In this document: positions 15,253 through 22,353 of the stretch, piece by piece
How the letters are laid out: each line of letters begins with the position of its first letter
How positions within the stretch are numbered: the stretch's first letter is position 1
Assembly (NCBI GenBank): GCA_001557035.1
Contig: LSKJ01000707.1
Location: forward strand, 1 to 22,523
DNA from: Rhodospirillaceae bacterium CCH5-H10
Lineage (GTDB): Bacteria; Pseudomonadota; Alphaproteobacteria; Reyranellales; Reyranellaceae
Direction of reading: 5' to 3'
Length of the DNA stretch: 22,523 bases
Made by a program: the position numbers and the translations under genes
The notes under the pieces: model-generated
Seen by the model: only the letters and a program-made list of their open reading frames with translations
Told to the model about the DNA's origin: nothing
Databases searched by the model: none

Positions 15253-16062
15253 CTACTGCGGCCACACCTTGGGAAACGTCTCGCATTCAAGCCGGTCGCC
15301 CGGCTTCAGACCATGCCCTTCGATGGGCGGCGAGATCTGGCCGACCCGCGCGCCGTAGCGGGCGTCGTCGCCGCACCAGCGGGTCGCCCAGGCGCGGCGG
15401 CGGCGCGAGGTCGAGCGGTTGCCCGACGCGCCATGCAGGGTGAGCGCATGGAAGGCGATGACGTCGCCCGGCTCCATGTCCCAGGCGAGGAATTCGTGCT
15501 GCTCGCGCTCGGCATCGAGATCGGGCAGCGGCTCGAAGCGGCTGTCCTGCACCTGCAGGTCGACACCGCCCTGCTTGAAGAACTTGGGCTGGAACCAGCG
15601 GCCCCAGCGGTGCGAACCCTTCACGTATTCGACGCAGGTCGCGCGATCGACGGGATCAAGCGGCGTCCACAGCGAAACGACCTGCTCGCCGTCGATCGGA
15701 TAGTAGGGCTGGTCGTGATGCCAGGGCGTGCGCTCCTGCGTGCCCGGTTCCTTCACCAGCAGATGGTCGTGATAATAAACGACCTCCTTCGAGCCCATCA
15801 GCTTCGCCGCAATCTCTCGCGCCGGCGATTCGTAGACGAAGGCTCGGGCATCGGCGTGGCGCTGCCACAACTGGAAATCCACGAAGAAGAGGCCTGGCGC
15901 TCCCTTCGGCGTGTTGATCCGCACCATCGGGCCCGGGTTCGCCATGTCGTCGTCGACGGCGGCCCGCATGCGCTCGATCCACTCCAGGGGAATGGCGTTG
16001 CGCAGGCAGATCGCGCCATCCTCGCGGTAACGGGCGATCTCGGCGTCGGTCGGCATGGGCAT
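15253..16062 (-). CDS. Phytanoyl-CoA dioxygenase (PhyH)-family protein
   Basis: The family consists of Fe(II)/2-oxoglutarate oxygenases, many hydroxylating acyl-CoA or small metabolites. The 269-residue protein shows the iron-binding HxD pair His115/Asp117 in WHHDQPYYPID. The distal His is His210 in FHALTLHGASGNRS, and Arg216 follows six residues later as the probable 2-oxoglutarate carboxylate anchor. LWTPLDPVDRATCVEYVKGSH (131-151) is the typical core strand pair. The ATG at 16062 is preceded by GGAGAG and begins one base after the stop of the crotonase gene; a second ATG at 16056 is possible. Position in an operon with MaoC and crotonase genes suggests an acyl-CoA or branched-chain substrate, but the family is broad. 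Confidence 0.88.
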   Translation of the reverse strand: MPMPTDAEIARYREDGAICLRNAIPLEWIERMRAAVDDDMANPGPMVRINTPKGAPGLFFVDFQLWQRHADARAFVYESPAREIAAKLMGSKEVVYYHDHLLVKEPGTQERTPWHHDQPYYPIDGEQVVSLWTPLDPVDRATCVEYVKGSHRWGRWFQPKFFKQGGVDLQVQDSRFEPLPDLDAEREQHEFLAWDMEPGDVIAFHALTLHGASGNRSTSRRRRAWATRWCGDDARYGARVGQISPPIEGHGLKPGDRLECETFPKVWPQ

Positions 16063-16063
16063 G

Positions 16064-16840
16064 TCAGATCTCTCCAAAATCACCGCCGCGGCCCTTGCCG
16101 GCGGCGAAGCGGGCCGCGCCCTTGCGCGATTCGGCCTGCAGCGCCGGCATACCGTGGCGCGCTTCGTTGACGAGGGCGGCCGGCACGTCGAGCGACCACT
16201 GGTCGTAGGACGACAGCCGGTCCGAGCGCAGGCAGGTCTGCGGGAATTTTGCCAGCACCTCGGCCAGCGCGAGCGCCCCGGACAGCGCCTGTCCCTCCGG
16301 AACGAGCCGGTTGGCCAATCCCCAATCGAAGGCTTCGCGCGCACCGACCTCGCGTCCCGTGAGGATCATGTCGAGGGCACGGCTGTGGCCGATCAGGCGC
16401 GGCAAACGCACGGTGCCACCGTCGATCAGCGGCACGCCCCAGCGCCGGCAGAACACGCCGAACTTTGCGCTCTCCGACGCCACGCGCAGGTCGCACCACA
16501 GAGCGAGTTCGAGACCGCCCGCCACCGCGTAGCCCTCGACCGCGGCGATCACCGGCTTCGAAAGAAGATGACGGGTCGGCCCCATCGGTCCCGGGCCGGC
16601 CGGATCGTGCTTGGCGACACCTTCACGGCTGGCCGCCACCTTGAGGTCGTAGCCCGCACAGAAGGTGCCGCCGCGGCCCGTGAGGATGGCGACGGACTGC
16701 GACTCGTCGGCGTTGAAGGCGAAGAAGGCCTCGCGCAGCAGGATCGCGGTCTCGGGATCGACGGCGTTGCGCGCCTCGGCGAAGCGGTCGATCGAGACGA
16801 CCGTCGTCGCGCCGACCTTCTCGACCGCGACTTTCGCCAT
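16064..16840 (-). CDS. Crotonase-family enzyme retaining one catalytic glutamate
   Basis: This 258-residue crotonase has oxyanion-hole segments TFCAGYDLKV (59-68) and EGYAVAGGLELALWCD (102-117). The residue matching rat enoyl-CoA hydratase Glu144 is present (Glu111), but the Glu164 position is Cys131 in FGVFCRRWG. It is therefore more likely an isomerase or other crotonase-type enzyme than a standard hydratase, though hydration is not excluded. It shares RRWGVPLIDGGTVRLPRLIG and the C-terminal KGAARFAAGKG with the crotonase at 12820. Its ATG overlaps the MaoC stop by one base (TAATG), and the PhyH-like gene starts one base after its own stop, so the three should be translationally coupled. 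Confidence 0.9.
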   Translation of the reverse strand: MAKVAVEKVGATTVVSIDRFAEARNAVDPETAILLREAFFAFNADESQSVAILTGRGGTFCAGYDLKVAASREGVAKHDPAGPGPMGPTRHLLSKPVIAAVEGYAVAGGLELALWCDLRVASESAKFGVFCRRWGVPLIDGGTVRLPRLIGHSRALDMILTGREVGAREAFDWGLANRLVPEGQALSGALALAEVLAKFPQTCLRSDRLSSYDQWSLDVPAALVNEARHGMPALQAESRKGAARFAAGKGRGGDFGEI

Positions 16841-17298
16841 TACCGGCCCTGCATCATGCGCAACGGCGTGTAGACCAGCACCGTCTCGCCCTTCTGGTTC
16901 TTGATCAGGTTGGTGGTCCGCACCAGGGCGCGCGAGGGATCCTTCGAGGTCGGCTTGATTTCGGTGATCTCGATCTCGACGTGGATCGTGTCGTTCACGT
17001 AGGTCGGGCCCTTGATGTCGAAGCCCATCGACAGGAAGGCGAGCCCGGATCCCTGCAGCGTGGTGGGGATCACCAGCCCCTCGGCCATGGAATAGACCAG
17101 CGCGCCCGGCACGGGATGGCCGCCGCGCATGGGCGCGTGCTCCTGGATGTATTCCCGGTTGGTAAAGAGCTCCTCCGAGAAGCCGCAGAGGGTCACGAAG
17201 TTCAGGAGATCGGACTCGAAAATCGTGCGGCCGTAGGTGACGAATTTTTCGCCGACCTTGAGGTCGCGCCAGTTCCAGCCTTCACCGAGCTGTTTCAT
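16840..17298 (-). CDS. MaoC-like hotdog-fold protein without the usual Asp/His pair
   Basis: The 152-residue protein is hotdog-fold. It has the N-terminal ‘DLKVGEKF’ typical of MaoC-like dehydratases and the central helix region GGHPVPGALVYSMAEGL (59-75). The C-terminal strands include VNDTIHVEIEITEIKP and RTTNLIKNQKGETVLVY. (R)-specific hydratases use Asp and His in a GDxNPxHxD motif; here the region reads CGFSEELFTNREY (38-50), which places Phe at both positions in a gap-free alignment by eye. It may thus be a binding or thioesterase-like relative rather than a hydratase. AAGGAAC precedes the ATG at 17298, and it begins 12 nt after the zinc-finger gene. Confidence 0.85.
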   Translation of the reverse strand: MKQLGEGWNWRDLKVGEKFVTYGRTIFESDLLNFVTLCGFSEELFTNREYIQEHAPMRGGHPVPGALVYSMAEGLVIPTTLQGSGLAFLSMGFDIKGPTYVNDTIHVEIEITEIKPTSKDPSRALVRTTNLIKNQKGETVLVYTPLRMMQGR

Positions 17299-17310
17299 GG
17301 CACCGTTCCT

Positions 17311-17493
17311 TCAGTGGGCGTGCGCGGGATGCGCGCCTTCGCGCAGCTTGTAGAGCCGGCTGCAATAAGGGCATTCGACGTGCCCTTCGGCGCCCAGGTT
17401 GAGATAAACCTTGGGATGGCCCAGCGCGCCGCCGCCGCCATCGCAGGCGACCCGGTCGGTTTCGACGATGATGACTTCGAACGGCTCCGTCAC
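17311..17493 (-). CDS. CHCC zinc-finger mini-protein (NDUFS6-like)
   Basis: This 60-residue protein matches the short zf-CHCC family related to the C-terminus of complex I subunit NDUFS6. The four probable zinc ligands are Cys17, His26, Cys41 and Cys44, in [12 protein letters not shown] and [11 protein letters not shown]. The start is GTG at 17493, chosen because AGGAG lies 7 nt upstream; extending to an ATG at 17547 would add residues unlike the family. It is the first gene of a four-gene minus-strand run with MaoC-like, crotonase and PhyH-like genes. The C-terminal His-rich tail (GAHPAHAH) is unremarkable for the family. A role in complex I assembly is known for the eukaryotic relative and only inferred here. 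Confidence 0.88.
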   Translation of the reverse strand: MTEPFEVIIVETDRVACDGGGGALGHPKVYLNLGAEGHVECPYCSRLYKLREGAHPAHAH

Positions 17494-17592
17494 GATCCCA
17501 CTCCTGTTACGCGCGCAGATGATAGCGGCCTCGACGGCCGGGGTCATGCTTCCCGCCTGTGCTCGAACAGCGCGGGCGCGTCCGGCCGGGGG

Positions 17593-17910
17593 CTAGGCGC
17601 TGCAGCGAATGACGACCGAAGCGGGGCCACGCACCACGCTCATGTCGCCGCGGGTCGGCATGTTTTCCATCTTGAGCGTGGTGTAGTTGCCGGCGGTGCT
17701 GTTGCACATGGCGACCGCGCGGGTCTGGCAGGCGCCGGGTTCCTTGCAGCTGATGGCGATGGCCGGCTTGCCGTCGGTCCAGGTCACCTGCGTCGCATTG
17801 GTTTCCGTCCGGGGATCCTCACCCGGCGTCCCCTTGGCCATGCCACAGGCCGCGACCAGACCCGCGATGCCGACCACGAACGTCCATTGAATCATCGATC
17901 GCGCCGTCAT
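17593..17910 (-). CDS. Small putative lipoprotein of unknown function
   Basis: The 105-residue product has a lipoprotein signal peptide: charged start, hydrophobic stretch to residue 21 and lipobox LVAAC with Cys22 followed by Gly. The mature part is about 84 residues with four further cysteines (in ISCKEPGACQTRAVAMCN and VIRCSA), which may form disulfides in the periplasm. I recognise no family. GGGAGAGG precedes the ATG at 17910; an ATG at 17895 is a possible alternative. It is divergent from another small exported protein and separated by 99 nt from the zinc-finger gene. Confidence 0.72.
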   Translation of the reverse strand: MTARSMIQWTFVVGIAGLVAACGMAKGTPGEDPRTETNATQVTWTDGKPAIAISCKEPGACQTRAVAMCNSTAGNYTTLKMENMPTRGDMSVVRGPASVVIRCSA

Positions 17911-18026
17911 CGCCTCTCCCCTTTGGCCCCGCCGAAAGGGGCAAACGACAGTACATCGCGCCCGCGGACGGGTGCAAGATCACGTGGTCGATGGGCTATC
18001 GGCCGGAATGCCTTTAGGATTGATCC
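17911..18026. promoter_or_regulatory. Divergent region with hairpin next to the lipoprotein ribosome-binding site
   Basis: These 116 nt separate two divergent exported-protein genes. TTTGGCCCC (17922-17930) and GGGGCAAA (17938-17945) can pair around a 7-nt loop with one bulged base, directly upstream of the GGGAGAGG ribosome-binding site of the lipoprotein gene. A leader hairpin influencing translation is possible; no clear promoter boxes are seen. Confidence 0.35.
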
Positions 18027-18314
18027 ATGAGAAACCGATCCGGCGCGTTGATCTCCTACGCCCTCGCGGCGTCCTTGCTGGGTTCGATGGCGGTACACGC
18101 CCAGCAGACCAACGAACAGCTCGCCGCGCGCTGCGCCGAACTCGGTGCGCTCTACGACCGTTACAACACGCGCCGCGGCGAAGGCTCGGGCGGCCCCGAC
18201 ATGGTTCGCCTCGGGGCCGGGATCGATTGTCAGCGGGGACGCTACCAGCAGGGCATCAAGGCGCTGGAGGATCTCCTGCAGCGCAGCCGGGTCCCCATTC
18301 CGCCGGCGAGCTGA
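18027..18314 (+). CDS. Small exported protein of unknown function
   Basis: This 95-residue protein has a Sec signal peptide (MRNRSG, hydrophobic stretch, cleavage probably after VHA or HAQ near residue 25). The short helical mature region carries two cysteines (AARCAELGALYDRY and GAGIDCQRGRYQQGIKALEDLL), likely a disulfide holding a helical hairpin. The last helix resembles a single TPR-like hairpin, but one repeat is too little to assign a family. It ends 3 nt before the stop of the convergent gene at 18318, with no terminator visible between them. Confidence 0.72.
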   Translation: MRNRSGALISYALAASLLGSMAVHAQQTNEQLAARCAELGALYDRYNTRRGEGSGGPDMVRLGAGIDCQRGRYQQGIKALEDLLQRSRVPIPPAS

Positions 18315-18317
18315 GGA

Positions 18318-18845
18318 CTATTTTCCCTTCAGCTTGAAGTCGCGCCACAGCACGATGCCGCTGGCATTGTCCAGCGTCGTGCCGTCGAGCTGCTTCTTCA
18401 GTTCATGCGCCGTCGGGCGCCAGATGAGCGTGCTCTCGCCGGTTGCCCCGGCGAAGCGGGCGGTGCCGCCGGTCAGCTTGAAGGTACCGCGGCAGCCCAC
18501 GAGCTCGTAGCCGGCGCAATCCCATTCGCCCCACGCCGTGGCGCCGTCGCCCGCCGTGAACGTGCAACCGCCCGACGCGCTGGTCTTGCGGCTGGCCTGG
18601 TCGATCTTCGACGACAGCGCGCAACTGACGCGCCCGGCCTGCTGCGGCCCCTCGTCGGTCTCGATGAAGAGCGGGCCGGCCAGGCTGGCGGCCACGACGA
18701 GCTGCTTCTCGCCGGCGCGGACGATCGTGCCGTTGGCGCCGACGACCGCGAAGGCATTGAACGCCTGGACGTCGTCCTGCGCAAAGGCAGGAGCGGCGGC
18801 GGCCATGCAGAGGACGCCCAGGAGGGCGCGGGAGAACATCGTCAT
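18318..18845 (-). CDS. Exported beta-rich protein of unknown function
   Basis: The 175-residue protein has a Sec signal peptide (to about AFAQ, residue 23) and a Gly/Thr-rich mature domain predicted to be mostly beta strands. Five mature cysteines occur in VSCALSS, GGCTFTAG, WDCAGYELVGCRG. The segment FKLTGGTARFAGATGESTLIW (122-142) resembles the 'GTGRFAGATG' strand repeat of lipocalin- or allene-oxide-cyclase-like barrels, but the assignment is weak. It starts 8 nt after the gene at 18854, so the two are probably co-expressed and act together in the periplasm. Confidence 0.72.
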   Translation of the reverse strand: MTMFSRALLGVLCMAAAAPAFAQDDVQAFNAFAVVGANGTIVRAGEKQLVVAASLAGPLFIETDEGPQQAGRVSCALSSKIDQASRKTSASGGCTFTAGDGATAWGEWDCAGYELVGCRGTFKLTGGTARFAGATGESTLIWRPTAHELKKQLDGTTLDNASGIVLWRDFKLKGK

Positions 18846-18853
18846 GGGCCGCC

Positions 18854-19318
18854 TCACTTGAAATCGATGACGACGGCGTCGGCGCCGAGCGATACCGCGA
18901 GGCCCTGGCGGCGCGTCTTGAGGTCGATCATCACGCCGTTGGTGTTCTCGAGCCACATCTCGCCCTTGCCCTGATCGCCGTAGGCCGCGCCGTAGCGCGC
19001 CTGGCCGTAGGCGCCGGGGAACTGGCGCAGCTCCCTCAGATTGTAGACGTCGCCATAGGCTTCCATCTTGGAGACGCCGAAGCCGCCGACCCCGAGGCCG
19101 CCCACGGAGAACCGGTAGTTGCGGCCCTCGTAGTGCAGCGTGCCGCTGCCGACATTGCCGCTGCCGAAGAACGCCACCTGGACCTGCTCGATATTGACCG
19201 TGCCGGACTTCACCCGCTGCTGGGCGATGGCCGGCGCCGCCAGCGCCGTTCCCACCAGCCCCACCGAGCCGACCAGCGCCTGCCGGCGGCCAAGCAAACC
19301 AACTCTTTTCACACTCAT
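18854..19318 (-). CDS. Exported Gly-rich protein of unknown function, possibly SYLF/DUF1134-like
   Basis: The 154-residue protein has a signal peptide with a twin-arginine-like start (LLGRRQALVGSVGLVGTALAAPAIA), so Sec or Tat export is possible. The mature part has alternating Gly/aromatic strands (FFGSGNVGSGTLHYEGRNY, then VGGLGVGGFGVSKMEAYGDVYNL). It ends in GLAVSLGADAVVIDF, a pattern reminiscent of Ysc84/SYLF lipid-binding or DUF1134 proteins. This resemblance is only by eye. GGGAGAG precedes the ATG at 19318. It is the first gene of a two-gene run with the beta-rich exported protein. Confidence 0.7.
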   Translation of the reverse strand: MSVKRVGLLGRRQALVGSVGLVGTALAAPAIAQQRVKSGTVNIEQVQVAFFGSGNVGSGTLHYEGRNYRFSVGGLGVGGFGVSKMEAYGDVYNLRELRQFPGAYGQARYGAAYGDQGKGEMWLENTNGVMIDLKTRRQGLAVSLGADAVVIDFK

Positions 19319-19341
19319 CCCGCTCTCCCAGATCGGTCGCG

Positions 19342-19722
19342 TCAGACGTCGACGACGGCCGTAGCCTCAATTTCGACCAGCAGCCCCGGCACGGCAAGGG
19401 CACTCACGGCCACCAGCGTCGATGTGACCACCGAACCCTTGAGCGCCTTGCCCAGGGCCGCGCTGACGGCGCCCATGTCGCGGATGTCGGTCACGTAGAT
19501 GGTCGTGCGCACGAGGTCTCCAAGGCGGGCGCCGGCCGATTTCAGACCAGCCTCGATCTTGCGCATGGTGATGGTCGTCTGCTGGGCGGCGTCCTTGCCC
19601 TGGACCTGCCCCTTGGCATTGAGGGAAGTCGTGCCGGACACGAATACGAACGGCCCGCTCTTGATGGTACGGACATAAAAACCCGCCACCTCGGTGCCGT
19701 CCGGAAAGACTTTCTTGGCCAT
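19342..19722 (-). CDS. RidA/YjgF-YER057c-UK114 family protein lacking the catalytic arginine
   Basis: This 126-residue Rid-family protein has the usual chorismate-mutase-like fold: SGPFVFVSGTTSL (22-34), DLVRTTIYVTDIRDM (69-83) and the C-terminal VEIEATAVV (116-124). Enamine/imine deaminase RidA needs an Arg (Arg105 in E. coli) about 15 residues before EIEA. Here that stretch is VVTSTLVAVSAL, with Ser101 or Thr102 in place of Arg, so deaminase activity of the RidA type is unlikely. Such Arg-less Rid proteins often sit beside catabolic genes. It is divergent from an SDR gene over 72 nt. Confidence 0.9.
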   Translation of the reverse strand: MAKKVFPDGTEVAGFYVRTIKSGPFVFVSGTTSLNAKGQVQGKDAAQQTTITMRKIEAGLKSAGARLGDLVRTTIYVTDIRDMGAVSAALGKALKGSVVTSTLVAVSALAVPGLLVEIEATAVVDV

Positions 19723-19794
19723 GCCTCGCTCCAGTTCTTCGATACGCTATGCTGCCACTCTAGGCGGCCGTTCGCGCCGGGCAAGGAGGATGCC

Positions 19795-20538
19795 GTGTCT
19801 CTCGATCGCTATCGCACCGCCATCGTCACCGGTGCCAGCCGCGGCATCGGCGCGGCGATCGTCCGCGAACTGCGGGTCGGCGGCCTCGACGTCTATGCCG
19901 TTGCCCGCTCGGCCGACGACCTTACCGAACTGGCGCAGGAGACCGGTTGCCGCCCGCTGGCGCTCGACATCTCCCATCGCGATGCCGTGCTGCATGCGCT
20001 GGGCTCGCTCGATGCCGACGTGCTGGTCAACAACGCCTCCGCCCCGGTGCGCGGCGGCGTGTCGTGGGAGACGCCGCCGGACGACATCGACGTGCTGATG
20101 GACGTGAACCTGCGCGGGACGCTCAACTGCCTCGCCGCCGTGGTGCCGGGCATGGCGGCGCGCGGGCTCGGCCACATCGTCAATCTCGGCTCGACCTCGG
20201 GCACCGCCCCCCTGCCCGGCATGCCCGTCTATGCCATGACCAAGGCCGCCATCCACAATCTCAGCCAGACCCTGCGCCTCGATCTGCACGGGACGGGCGT
20301 GAGGGTCAGCGAGATCTCGCCGGGACGTGTCGAGACCGGTGCCCATCTCGGCCTGATGGCGGATCGCGAGGAAGGGCGGCGACGCTTCTACGAAGGCTTC
20401 GAGACGCTGCAGCCGGCCGACATCGCCGAGGCGGTGATGTTCGTGCTGGGCGCGCCGCAGCGCATGGATGTGAGCTTCATGGAGATCGTGCCGACCGACC
20501 AATCGTACGGCGGATCGCAATTCCACCGCCGGCGCTGA
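19795..20538 (+). CDS. Short-chain dehydrogenase/reductase (SDR)
   Basis: This classical SDR of 247 residues would oxidise or reduce an alcohol/ketone with NAD(P). Motifs: cofactor loop TGASRGIG (12-19), NNAS (79-82), active-site Ser133 or Ser135 in NLGSTSG, and Tyr146/Lys150 in VYAMTKAA. ISPGRVETG follows at the expected place. The start is GTG at 19795 with a full AAGGAGG at 19783-19789, a strong ribosome-binding site. It is followed after 51 nt by an acyl-CoA ligase, so an acyl-CoA or hydroxy-acid pathway is plausible; the substrate is unknown. Confidence 0.93.
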   Translation: MSLDRYRTAIVTGASRGIGAAIVRELRVGGLDVYAVARSADDLTELAQETGCRPLALDISHRDAVLHALGSLDADVLVNNASAPVRGGVSWETPPDDIDVLMDVNLRGTLNCLAAVVPGMAARGLGHIVNLGSTSGTAPLPGMPVYAMTKAAIHNLSQTLRLDLHGTGVRVSEISPGRVETGAHLGLMADREEGRRRFYEGFETLQPADIAEAVMFVLGAPQRMDVSFMEIVPTDQSYGGSQFHRRR

Positions 20539-20589
20539 TCCGCGGCACGTCGCTTGCAGGAAGAACGTCCGTTGGGCAATCAGGGAACC

Positions 20590-22101
20590 ATGAGCCTAAA
20601 GAACCTCGCTGCCATCCTCGATCCGCAGGCGCCGGCCGACCGGCCCTTCATCATCCAGGTCTCGCCCGAGGGCGACGAACAGCTCCGGCTGAGCTACGGC
20701 GAGGCGCGCGCGCGCATCGCGGCGCTGGCGCGCGGTCTGCTGAAGCGCGGCCTCAAGCGCGGCGAGGCGGTGGCGATCGTCGCGGCCAACAGCGCCGACT
20801 ATCTGGTGCTCTACATGGCCACCATGGCGGCCGGTCTCGTCTCGGTCTGCGTCAACCACAAGCTGCCGCGAGAGACCGTGGCGCACATCATGAAGGACTC
20901 GGTCGTCAAGCTGGCGATCGCCGACGCCGAGCGCGCGCCGCTGGTCAGCGCGCTGGTGCCGACCGTGGCGATCGAACAGCTCGACAGCCTGCTCGATCCG
21001 GGCACCTTCGACGCGGTCGACATGGCGCCGGACGAAGTCGCCATGGTGCTCTACACGTCGGGCTCGACCGGCCTGCCCAAGGGCGTGCCGCTGACGCATG
21101 GCGGCTACATCTGGGCGACCGGCGCCACGCCCGAGCAGCGGCCGGGCATCGAGGACCAGAAGATCATCATCGCCGCGCCTCTGTTCCACATGAACGGCCT
21201 GTTCAGCGCCAAGCTGGTGATGATCAACGGCGGCACTATCGTGCTGATGACCAACTTCACCGCGCGCGGCTTCATCCGCGCGATCGACCGCAATCGCGTG
21301 GCCATGATCACGTCGGTGCCGACCATGCTGGCGCTGGTGATGCGCGAGACCGAGGAACTGGCCAAGGCCGATCTCAGCTGCGTCACCACGGCCGTCACCG
21401 GCTCGGCGCCCTCGACGGCGGAGTTCTTCGAGCAGATGCACCGGATGTTCCCCAACGCCGAGACGGCGAACAGCTGGGGCACGACTGAATCGGGACCGCT
21501 GGGCTTCGGCCCGCATCCCGACGGCATCCCGAAGCCGATGGGCGCGCTGGGCTATCCGCGCAAGAACATCGAGGTGAAGTTCGTCGGCGGCGCCGAGACC
21601 GGCGCAACGCAGGGCGTGCTGCACATCCGCACGCCAGCGCTGATGAGCGGCTATCTCAACCGCGACGCCGACACGAAGAAGCGGCTGATCGACGGTTGGT
21701 ACGACACTGGCGACGTGATGCGCCGCGACGAGAACGGCTTCGTCTTCTTCGTCGGCCGTGCCGACGACATGTTCCAGTGCGGCGGCGAGAACGTCTATCC
21801 CGGCGAGGTCGAGAAGCTGCTGGGCCAGCATCCCGACGTGGCACAGGCCTGCGTCGTGCCGGTGCCGGACGAGATCAAGTACCAGCTCCCGGTGGCCTTC
21901 GTGGTCCGCAAGCCCGGCACGTCACCGACCGAGGAAGCGTTGCGCCGCTTCGCCCTGGACAACGGCCCCGCCTACGCCCATCCGCGCGCCGTCTGGTTCG
22001 TCAACGAGCTGCCGCTCGCGGGAACGAACAAGATCGACCGAAAGACGCTGGTCGACCGCGCCGTCGCGACCTACGCACGCGACGACGCGAAGCGGGTGTA
22101 G
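20590..22101 (+). CDS. Acyl-CoA synthetase / AMP-dependent ligase
   Basis: This ANL-superfamily ligase of 503 residues would form an acyl-CoA from a carboxylic acid, ATP and CoA. Motifs in order: P-loop LYTSGSTGLPKGVPLTH (154-170), LFHMNGL (198-204), NSWGTTESGPLG (294-305), GWYDTGDVM (369-377), hinge GRADDMFQCGGENVYP (389-404) and catalytic Lys481 in GTNKIDRKTL. The ATG at 20590 (MSLKNL) with AGGGAACC upstream was preferred; a TTG at 20554 in the same frame would add 12 residues. It is less like AAE3 than the ligase at 7526 and resembles fatty-, benzoate- or crotonobetaine-type ligases, so the substrate is open. It follows the SDR gene in the same direction. Confidence 0.92.
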   Translation: MSLKNLAAILDPQAPADRPFIIQVSPEGDEQLRLSYGEARARIAALARGLLKRGLKRGEAVAIVAANSADYLVLYMATMAAGLVSVCVNHKLPRETVAHIMKDSVVKLAIADAERAPLVSALVPTVAIEQLDSLLDPGTFDAVDMAPDEVAMVLYTSGSTGLPKGVPLTHGGYIWATGATPEQRPGIEDQKIIIAAPLFHMNGLFSAKLVMINGGTIVLMTNFTARGFIRAIDRNRVAMITSVPTMLALVMRETEELAKADLSCVTTAVTGSAPSTAEFFEQMHRMFPNAETANSWGTTESGPLGFGPHPDGIPKPMGALGYPRKNIEVKFVGGAETGATQGVLHIRTPALMSGYLNRDADTKKRLIDGWYDTGDVMRRDENGFVFFVGRADDMFQCGGENVYPGEVEKLLGQHPDVAQACVVPVPDEIKYQLPVAFVVRKPGTSPTEEALRRFALDNGPAYAHPRAVWFVNELPLAGTNKIDRKTLVDRAVATYARDDAKRV

Positions 22102-22108
22102 AAGCCCG

Positions 22109-22143
22109 CCTCCCCATTCAAATGCAGGGCTGTCCGGGGAAAA
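22109..22143 (+). repeat. 34-nt repeat, free copy (plus orientation)
   Basis: The motif CCTCCCCATT-CA-AATGCAGGGCTGTCCGGGGAAA starts 8 nt after the acyl-CoA ligase stop. It occurs again inverted at 22354-22388, with only CA/TG differing in the middle, and directly at 22468-22501. With the inverted copy it bounds about 280 nt. Such ends resemble the terminal inverted repeats of a small transposable element, but no target duplication is evident. Confidence 0.7.
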
Positions 22144-22169
22144 TGGCGCACGACTTCGGAGACGATAAA

Positions 22170-22243
22170 TTGTCATCCCGAGCGTAGCGAGGGATCCTCT
22201 ATCGGTGGCATTCAAGGATCCCTCGCTGCGCTCGGGATGACAA
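22170..22243. repeat. Intergenic palindrome of the 'HPERSEGS' type
   Basis: Arms 22170-22197 and 22216-22243 are 28 nt with one mismatch and an 18-nt loop. The left arm begins TTGTCATCCCGAGCGTAGCG. It is a close relative of the palindrome at 6019-6108. Translated on the minus strand it gives the well-known spurious CHPERSEGS peptide, so open frames across it are artefacts. Confidence 0.85.
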
Positions 22244-22353
22244 AGCGCATGGAAATCGAGCCCAACCGGCACGGCGCCGATTCCTGAGTTGAACCCCTGC
22301 CTGAATTGTAGCGCGTCGTTGCCAGCGCAGGCGTTTGCCAAGCCCCTTGTCGC

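Noticed and set aside
18312..18320. Terminator between the convergent genes at 18314 and 18318
   Set aside because: Only 3 nt separate the stops and no stem-loop with U-tract is visible.
21922..22341. Minus-strand open frame containing CHPERSEGS
   Set aside because: It runs through the intergenic palindrome at 22170-22243 and the end of the acyl-CoA ligase gene. This peptide is a known artefact of translating such repeats.
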